From CAYNTS01 sp964400495 (GTDB lineage Bacteria > Fidelibacterota > Marinisomatia > SCGC-AAA003-L08 > D37C17), in the NCBI GenBank assembly GCA_964400495.1, contig CAYNTS010000065.1, positions 1-10,432 of the forward strand: a stretch of DNA of 10,432 nt, in the 5' to 3' direction. The notes under the pieces are model-generated. The model was not told where the DNA came from. It did not search any database and saw nothing but the letters and a program-made list of their open reading frames with translations. This document shows, in pieces, positions 7,029 through 10,432 of this stretch (position 1 is its first letter; each line of letters begins with the position of its first letter). The position numbers were made by a program, and so were the translations under genes.

Positions 7029-8270
7029 ATGAGACAATTTCTATATTTCTTAATAATTACAACTACTCTTTGTATTGCACAAGATAGATCAACAATATAC
7101 AATACAGGATCGCCAAGTGGAAATGAGGGTTATCCTATTAATTTATCATCTGATGGCACAGGTCACGCAGTTGCTGATAGATTTACAGCTTATAATAATT
7201 ATGTATTGGAAGCATTTACATTTTATGCTAGTTTTCAATCGGATGAAGCAAGTGTAGTAGCACAAATCCATAGTGATAATAATAATTCTCCAGGCGATGT
7301 GATATTTGAATCAGTTGTAACACTTAATCCAAATTTTGCTTCAGGTCGTGAATACGTCGTCTTAACAAATGATGATTGTTATTACCTAAATAAAGATGAA
7401 TATTACTGGCTTTCTTTACATGCACAAGATACAACAACTAGCGTTACTTGGATATACTCTCCCTCACCCTATTTCCCATACACATTGAGTAATGATAATG
7501 GTTTAACATGGCAGACAACAGATTATAGTTACTCAGGCGCTGGAAAAGTATATGGCGTGGAAATTTATGAATTTGAACAATTGCAAGGTGATATAAATTC
7601 TGACAATACCTTAAATGTACTAGATATTGTTGGTATTGTAGGTTTTATCATGGAAACCAACGATTTAACTGATGAGCAACAGGATTTAGCGGATATGAAT
7701 CACGATGCAATCATAAATGTGCTCGACATAGTTACGCTTGTAGATTTAATTCTGAATGCTTCTGATCCAAATTATCAATTTTTGTTAGAAGATATCAATC
7801 CAAATTCTAACACTTTTACAGAAATGATTGGTCCAACTACTTACAATGGACAAGTTTCTTGTTATTATTTCGGGAAAGCTGGCTGAAGCACATGCAGACA
7901 CCGGTTCGGTGTTGTAAACGATTTGTATAATGATTTATTATCAGATGGAATTGATGATGTTGAAATGATGGGTATAAATGGATTTCAGTATATAAATGAT
8001 AGTTATACATGTATGATTTGTGAAACTCCTGATAATTGTTCCAGCTGTGATGAAATTAGAACCTTACCCTGGGCACAAGATACTGATACAATAGACGTTT
8101 GGGGTGAATGGGATGTTGCTATAAGAGATTTTGTTATTTTAAACAGAGATGGTATTGAGTTTGCTCGTGTAAATTTAACACCTTTTAATCCTGATACCGA
8201 AGGTACCGCAGGATGTTCAGGGAATTATGAAGCCATTAAACAATTAATTTTAGATGCAAGAAATCAATAA
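7029..8270 (+). CDS. Exported selenoprotein: beta-sandwich, dockerin repeats and thioredoxin-like domain (Sec at TGA 7884-7886)
   Basis: A single frame of 413 residues is interrupted only by TGA at codon 286. Translation gives GKAG-U-STCRHRFGVVNDLY, a U-x-x-C motif where thioredoxin folds carry C-x-x-C. The frame then stays open in the same phase to TAA at 8268-8270. Order of parts: signal peptide 1-17; beta-sandwich-like domain of about 20-182; two dockerin-type Ca loops at 187-208 (GDINSDNTLNVLDIV) and 222-243 (ADMNHDAIINVLDIV); thioredoxin-like domain of about 262-413, with strand VSCYYF before the motif and strand DFVILNRDG late in the fold. Further cysteines form C328-x-x-C331 and C337-x-x-C340, with C396 near the end. 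Expected role: thiol/selenol oxidoreductase outside the cytoplasm; substrate unknown. GGGGGA precedes the ATG, 12 bp after the SppA-type gene, suggesting one operon. A simple nonsense mutation is the alternative. Confidence 0.82.
7884..7916 (+). promoter_or_regulatory. Bacterial SECIS-like element: UGA plus downstream hairpin
   Basis: UGA at 7884-7886 is followed by a hairpin: TGCA (7893-7896), a bulged G7897, ACACC (7898-7902), loop GGTTC (7903-7907), GGTGT (7908-7912) and TGTA (7913-7916). That is 9 bp including one G:U. The loop starts 16 nt after the UGA; in E. coli fdhF I count 17 nt. The fdhF loop AGGUCU also carries GGU, and its helix likewise has a single 5'-side bulge (U there, G here). 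The stem is GC-rich in otherwise AT-rich coding DNA and uses locally unusual codons (CGG, CAC, AGC). That is expected if RNA structure constrains the sequence. SelB recognition is inferred, not shown. Confidence 0.75.
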
Positions 8271-8286
8271 ATATTTTAAATACGAC

Positions 8287-8315
8287 TTGTATGGTCTTAT
8301 TTAATGTCATTAAAT
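8287..8315 (+). promoter_or_regulatory. Probable promoter of the perR-peroxiredoxin operon
   Basis: TTGTAT at 8287-8292 and TTAAAT at 8310-8315 are 17 bp apart and lie just upstream of the PerR-type gene. The inverted repeat at 8299-8315 covers the spacer and the -10 hexamer, so a bound repressor would block polymerase. The match to consensus is moderate. Confidence 0.45.
8299..8315. promoter_or_regulatory. Fur/PerR-family operator candidate (7-1-7 inverted repeat)
   Basis: ATTTAATG-T-CATTAAAT is a perfect inverted repeat around one central base; its core TTTAATGTCATTAAA has the 7-1-7 layout of the PerR box (TTATAATnATTATAA). It sits 27 bp upstream of the start codon of a PerR-type gene, over the likely -10 element. 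This arrangement is the one expected for autoregulation. I saw no second copy before the peroxiredoxin or superoxide dismutase genes. Confidence 0.6.
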
Positions 8316-8342
8316 TAATATTAGGAATTATTACTACATATT

Positions 8343-8708
8343 ATGAGATATAGTTATCAAAGAGAAACAATAGCAAATTCTGTTAAGGCAGTTAAAACAC
8401 ATCCAAAAGCACAAGAAGTGTATGAAATGGTACAACAAACAATACCAGATATTAGTTTAGGGACAGTTTATAGAAACTTGCAACAATTAGTTGATCATGA
8501 CCTGTTGCTTGAAATAAATATTAATGGTGTTTCTCATTATGATGGTGATTTAAATGTACATCAACATTTTCTATGCTCTAAATGTAATACAATTTTTGAT
8601 ATTTTCTTAGATTTTGATGATAGTTTTAATTCCAAAATTGAATCAATTGAACATACAATAGATTCAGTTGATATACAATTTAAAGGTACATGCAAAAACT
8701 GTAATTAA
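8343..8708 (+). CDS. perR: PerR-type peroxide-sensing Fur-family repressor
   Basis: The 121-residue protein has a winged-helix DNA-binding domain (recognition helix SLGTVYRNL at 39-47) and a metal-binding dimerisation domain. The ligands of Bacillus PerR can be matched one by one: H20 (H37), D67 (D85), H73 (H91), H75 (H93) and D86 (D104) for the sensing metal. C78, C81, C117 and C120 form the structural zinc site. Aspartate at the D104 position is the residue that separates peroxide sensors from Fur. The protein starts at MRYSYQRE, without the extra first helix of longer PerRs; TAG at 8322-8324 rules out an upstream extension. The nearest AGGA is 16 nt from the ATG, which is loose. A 16-bp gap links it to the peroxiredoxin gene, its likely target along with itself. 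Confidence 0.88.
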   Translation: MRYSYQRETIANSVKAVKTHPKAQEVYEMVQQTIPDISLGTVYRNLQQLVDHDLLLEININGVSHYDGDLNVHQHFLCSKCNTIFDIFLDFDDSFNSKIESIEHTIDSVDIQFKGTCKNCN

Positions 8709-8724
8709 AATAAGGAAATAAATC

Positions 8725-9369
8725 ATGTTAGTAACTAAACATGCACCAGAATTTACTGCACAAGCAGTAATGCCAGATAACTCAATTCAAGAACTAAGTT
8801 TATCAAGTTATAATGGAAAAAAAGTAGTTTTATTTTTCTATCCACTTGATTTTACATTTGTTTGCCCAACAGAACTAATTGCATTTAATCATCGGTTAAA
8901 TGATTTTAAATCTAAAGGTGTAGAAGTGTTAGGTTGTTCAATCGATTCTCAATTTTCACATTTAGCTTGGAAAAATACGGATGTGAACAATGGCGGTATC
9001 GGAAATGTTCAATATCCTTTAATTGCTGACGTTGATAAATCTATTTCACGCAATTATGAAGTATTACTCGAAACTGAAAATGTATTGATTGAAACTGAAG
9101 ATGCAGTTGAAAATCAAAGTATTGGTGGAACGGTAGCGCTACGAGGTTCATTTTTAATAGATGAAGATGGTGTCGTTCGTCATTCTGTAATTAATGATTT
9201 GCCTTTAGGTAGAAACATTGATGAAATGCTTCGAATGGTAGATGCGTTAGATTTTCATCAAAAGCATGGTGAAGTATGTCCTGCTGGGTGGAAAGATGGT
9301 GACAGTGGCATGGAAGGTAGTACTGAAGGCGTTGCTTCATACCTCTCCGATAACGCTTCGAAACTTTAA
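8725..9369 (+). CDS. Typical 2-Cys peroxiredoxin (AhpC/Prx1 subfamily)
   Basis: The 214-residue cytoplasmic peroxidase reduces H2O2 and organic peroxides. The peroxidatic cysteine is C47 in DFTFVCPTE, and the resolving cysteine C185 lies in GEVCPAGW, as in the Prx1/AhpC group, which works as an obligate dimer. GGIG at 90-93 and a C-terminal SYLSDNASKL resemble the GGLG and YF elements of peroxide-sensitive Prx1 enzymes. Residues of about 115-135 are an acidic insertion (LETENVLIETEDAVENQ) just before ALRGSFLID that most relatives lack. AAGGAA is 8 nt before the ATG. It is the second gene of the perR operon and is closed by a strong terminator. A reductant partner such as thioredoxin/thioredoxin reductase or AhpF is not in the window. 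Confidence 0.94.
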   Translation: MLVTKHAPEFTAQAVMPDNSIQELSLSSYNGKKVVLFFYPLDFTFVCPTELIAFNHRLNDFKSKGVEVLGCSIDSQFSHLAWKNTDVNNGGIGNVQYPLIADVDKSISRNYEVLLETENVLIETEDAVENQSIGGTVALRGSFLIDEDGVVRHSVINDLPLGRNIDEMLRMVDALDFHQKHGEVCPAGWKDGDSGMEGSTEGVASYLSDNASKL

Positions 9370-9380
9370 AACAACAATAT

Positions 9381-9410
9381 AAAGGGGAGAACACCTCTCC
9401 CCTTTTATTT
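9381..9410 (+). terminator. Rho-independent terminator of the perR-peroxiredoxin operon
   Basis: GGGGAGA (9384-9390) pairs with TCTCCCC (9396-9402) around the loop ACACC, and AAA before it pairs with the following TTT. The stem is followed by TTTTATTT. It lies 12 bp after the peroxiredoxin stop codon and separates that operon from the superoxide dismutase gene. Confidence 0.9.
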
Positions 9411-9429
9411 AATCAATTTAGGAGTTAAT

Positions 9430-10002
9430 ATGAATCATACTTTACCAGAATTACCATATAGTCAAAATGCATTAGAACCTCATATTTCAAAAGAGACAAT
9501 TGAATACCATTATGGTAAACATCATAATGCGTATGTGACAAACCTTAATAATTTAATTGCTGGAACTGAATTTGAAAATGCAACACTTGAAGATATTGTA
9601 AAAAAATCATCAGGTGGTATTTTTAATAATTCTGCACAAGTTTGGAATCACACATTTTATTGGAATTGCTTATCTTCAAACGGTGGTGGATTGCCAACTG
9701 GTGATATTTTAGTAGTTATTGAAAATACATTTGGTTCATTTGACAATTTCAAGAAAGAGTTTTCACAATCAGCAATCACCAACTTTGGATCTGGCTGGAC
9801 ATGGTTAGTACAAGAAGGTGACAGTTTTAAAATTGTTAATACATCAAATGCTGATTCGCCCTTAGCTCATAATCAAATTCCATTACTTACAATCGATGTA
9901 TGGGAACATGCCTATTATGTTGATTATAGAAATGCTCGTCCAACTTATGTTGAAGCATTTTGGAAATTAGTAAATTGGGATTTTGTAAATAATCTACTCT
10001 AG
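9430..10002 (+). CDS. sodB: Iron superoxide dismutase
   Basis: The 190-residue enzyme converts superoxide to H2O2 and O2 in the cytoplasm; no signal peptide is present. Metal ligands are H27 (EYHYGKHH), H74 (WNHTFYW), D156 and H160 (DVWEHAYY), matching E. coli FeSOD H26, H73, D156 and H160. AQVWNHTFYWNC, with Q70 in the N-terminal half, marks the iron type; manganese enzymes normally supply this glutamine from the C-terminal half. GSGWTWLV at 120-127 and DYRNARPTYVEAFW are family-typical. AGGAG sits 7 nt before the ATG. Only about 20 bp separate it from the upstream terminator, so it probably depends on readthrough or on a promoter within that terminator region. Its product H2O2 is the substrate of the neighbouring peroxiredoxin. 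Confidence 0.96.
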   Translation: MNHTLPELPYSQNALEPHISKETIEYHYGKHHNAYVTNLNNLIAGTEFENATLEDIVKKSSGGIFNNSAQVWNHTFYWNCLSSNGGGLPTGDILVVIENTFGSFDNFKKEFSQSAITNFGSGWTWLVQEGDSFKIVNTSNADSPLAHNQIPLLTIDVWEHAYYVDYRNARPTYVEAFWKLVNWDFVNNLL

Positions 10003-10010
10003 CTCGAAAA

Positions 10011-10053
10011 GGGTGGCATTTTTCCTCCTCAGGGTGTCACCCTCTTTTTTTTT
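10011..10053 (+). terminator. Rho-independent terminator after sodB
   Basis: GGGTGGC (10011-10017) can pair with GTCACCC (10036-10042, one G:U) across a loop of 18 nt. Alternatively a short hairpin AGGGT-GTC-ACCCT forms at 10031-10043. Either is followed by a run of nine T at 10045-10053. It begins 9 bp after the sodB stop. Confidence 0.8.
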
Positions 10054-10074
10054 ATTCAATTTTACAATATTCAA

Positions 10075-10103
10075 TTGGTATCTGAAGTCAGGACTTCTTA
10101 AAT
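10075..10103 (+). promoter_or_regulatory. Possible promoter of the tRNA-Ser pair, with an inverted repeat in the spacer
   Basis: TTGGTA at 10075-10080 and TTAAAT at 10098-10103 are 17 bp apart, ending 17 bp before the first tRNA. The -10 is the same hexamer as proposed for perR. The spacer contains GAAGTC-AG-GACTTC (10084-10097), a perfect 6-bp inverted repeat. The consensus match is only moderate. Confidence 0.35.
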
Positions 10104-10120
10104 TTTGCACCACAAATTTC

Positions 10121-10204
10121 GGAGGATTAGCTCTAATTGGTAAGACACCGGTCTTGAAAACCGGCGGCTTTGCGGCCTTGGGGGTTCGAGTCCCTCATCC
10201 TCCG
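10121..10204 (+). tRNA. tRNA-Ser (TGA anticodon)
   Basis: The 84-nt class II tRNA has an acceptor stem GGAGGAT/ATCCTCC, an anticodon stem CCGGT/ACCGG with loop CTTGAAA, a variable arm (GGC/GCC) and a T-loop TTCGAGT. The anticodon TGA is at 10155-10157, and CCA is not encoded. The anticodon arm is identical to that of E. coli tRNA-Ser(TGA). The D-arm (AGCTCTAATTGGTAAGACA) is odd: its 5' strand GCTC looks class I-like, yet the 3' strand AGAC pairs poorly with it. Confidence 0.9.
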
Positions 10205-10208
10205 CTTG

Positions 10209-10294
10209 GGAGAGTTGGCAGAGTGGTAATGCAGCGGATTGCTAATCCGTCATCGGGTACAACCGATGCAAGAGTTCAAATCTCTTACTCTCCG
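10209..10294 (+). tRNA. tRNA-Ser (GCT anticodon)
   Basis: The 86-nt class II tRNA has an acceptor GGAGAGT/ACTCTCC, a D-stem GCA/TGC, an anticodon stem GCGGA/TCCGT (outer G:U) and loop TTGCTAA. The anticodon GCT is at 10241-10243. A long variable arm ATCGGGTACAACCGAT and a T-loop TTCAAAT follow. CCA is not encoded. It starts 4 bp after the preceding tRNA-Ser, so the two are surely one transcript. Confidence 0.95.
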
Positions 10295-10299
10295 CACAG

Positions 10300-10345
10300 T
10301 ATATAACAAAAAACCCCTCAACTAAGAGGGGTTTTTTGTTATATA
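10300..10345. terminator. Strong bidirectional terminator after the tRNA-Ser genes
   Basis: Two perfectly complementary 20-nt arms (10300-10319 and 10326-10345) flank a 6-nt loop AACTAA. The core is CCCCTC/GAGGGG with six A before and six T after, so the structure can stop transcription from both sides. It begins 5 bp after the second tRNA. Confidence 0.93.
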
Positions 10346-10432
10346 ATATTTCCTTAGTTAATTTCATTTTTACTATCAAATATGGTTCTTCACACTTAAC
10401 GATACTTTTTTCAATGTAGGTTGTAGATAAAC

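Noticed and set aside
7884..7886. The TGA as a true stop, leaving a 285-residue protein and a separate ORF starting at TTG 7923
   Set aside because: The downstream ORF has only a TTG start, no ribosome binding site, and reads as the second part of a thioredoxin fold in the same frame. A SECIS-like hairpin follows the TGA. A nonsense mutation cannot be fully excluded.
7029..8270. Genome-wide recoding of TGA
   Set aside because: TGA serves as the stop of the dehydrogenase gene at 3276-3278, and the other genes contain no internal TGA.
10121..10204. Selenocysteine tRNA (selC), because of the TGA anticodon letters
   Set aside because: tRNA-Sec has anticodon TCA and a longer acceptor arm. This tRNA has anticodon TGA, which reads UCA serine codons, and a 7-bp acceptor stem.
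10013..10306. 97-residue plus-strand ORF
   Set aside because: It runs through the sodB terminator and both tRNA-Ser genes, so it is a chance frame.
10376..10432. Possible C-terminus of a minus-strand gene entering from the right edge (18 codons ending TGA)
   Set aside because: The terminator at 10300-10345 would suit a convergent gene, but 18 codons with no recognisable motif are too little to support it.
1..10432. CRISPR array, prophage genes or an origin of replication
   Set aside because: There are no regularly spaced repeats, no phage or replication genes and no DnaA-box cluster; almost all of the window is accounted for by the listed genes.

Overview
The window is AT-rich, bacterial and gene-dense. 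The short intergenic gaps, strong AAAGGA/AGGAG ribosome binding sites and exported proteins with Sec signal peptides and dockerin-type repeats fit a free-living Gram-negative bacterium. An FCB-group lineage such as Candidatus Marinimicrobia (SAR406) is my best guess, but this is an inference from gene style and was not tested.

Layout from left to right. (1) At the left edge a minus-strand reading frame with a TPR-like N-terminus runs into GC-rich sequence resembling the end of an IS3-family element that lies outside the window. (2) A tRNA with anticodon CAT and a leucyl aminopeptidase gene (pepA) follow on the minus strand. (3) A 2,4-dienoyl-CoA-reductase-like SDR gene is divergent from pepA. 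Its 3' end converges, 4 bp away, on a two-gene minus-strand operon: a lysine-6-dehydrogenase/saccharopine-dehydrogenase-like gene overlapping a queD-like gene by ATGA. (4) Divergent from that operon is a large signal-peptide-bearing SppA-type S49 protease carrying an outer-membrane-barrel-like N-terminal segment. (5) Twelve bases downstream is the most interesting gene of the window, 7029-8270. It is exported and carries dockerin-type repeats and a thioredoxin-like C-terminal domain. Its frame contains an in-frame TGA at 7884-7886, inside a U-x-x-C motif, followed at the right distance by a bacterial SECIS-like hairpin. I read it as a selenoprotein, not as two genes or a pseudogene. (6) An oxidative-stress cluster follows: a PerR-type regulator with a 7-1-7 Fur-family operator in its own promoter, a 2-Cys peroxiredoxin, a terminator, and an iron superoxide dismutase with its own terminator. 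(7) Two serine tRNA genes (TGA and GCT anticodons) end in a strong bidirectional terminator.

Taken together, 7029-10002 looks like a redox neighbourhood. It holds an extracytoplasmic selenocysteine thiol oxidoreductase, a peroxide sensor, a peroxidase and a superoxide dismutase. The PerR-type protein probably represses its own operon with the peroxiredoxin. The left half is ordinary metabolism: peptide turnover, unsaturated acyl-CoA reduction, amino-acid oxidation and pterin/deazapurine chemistry.
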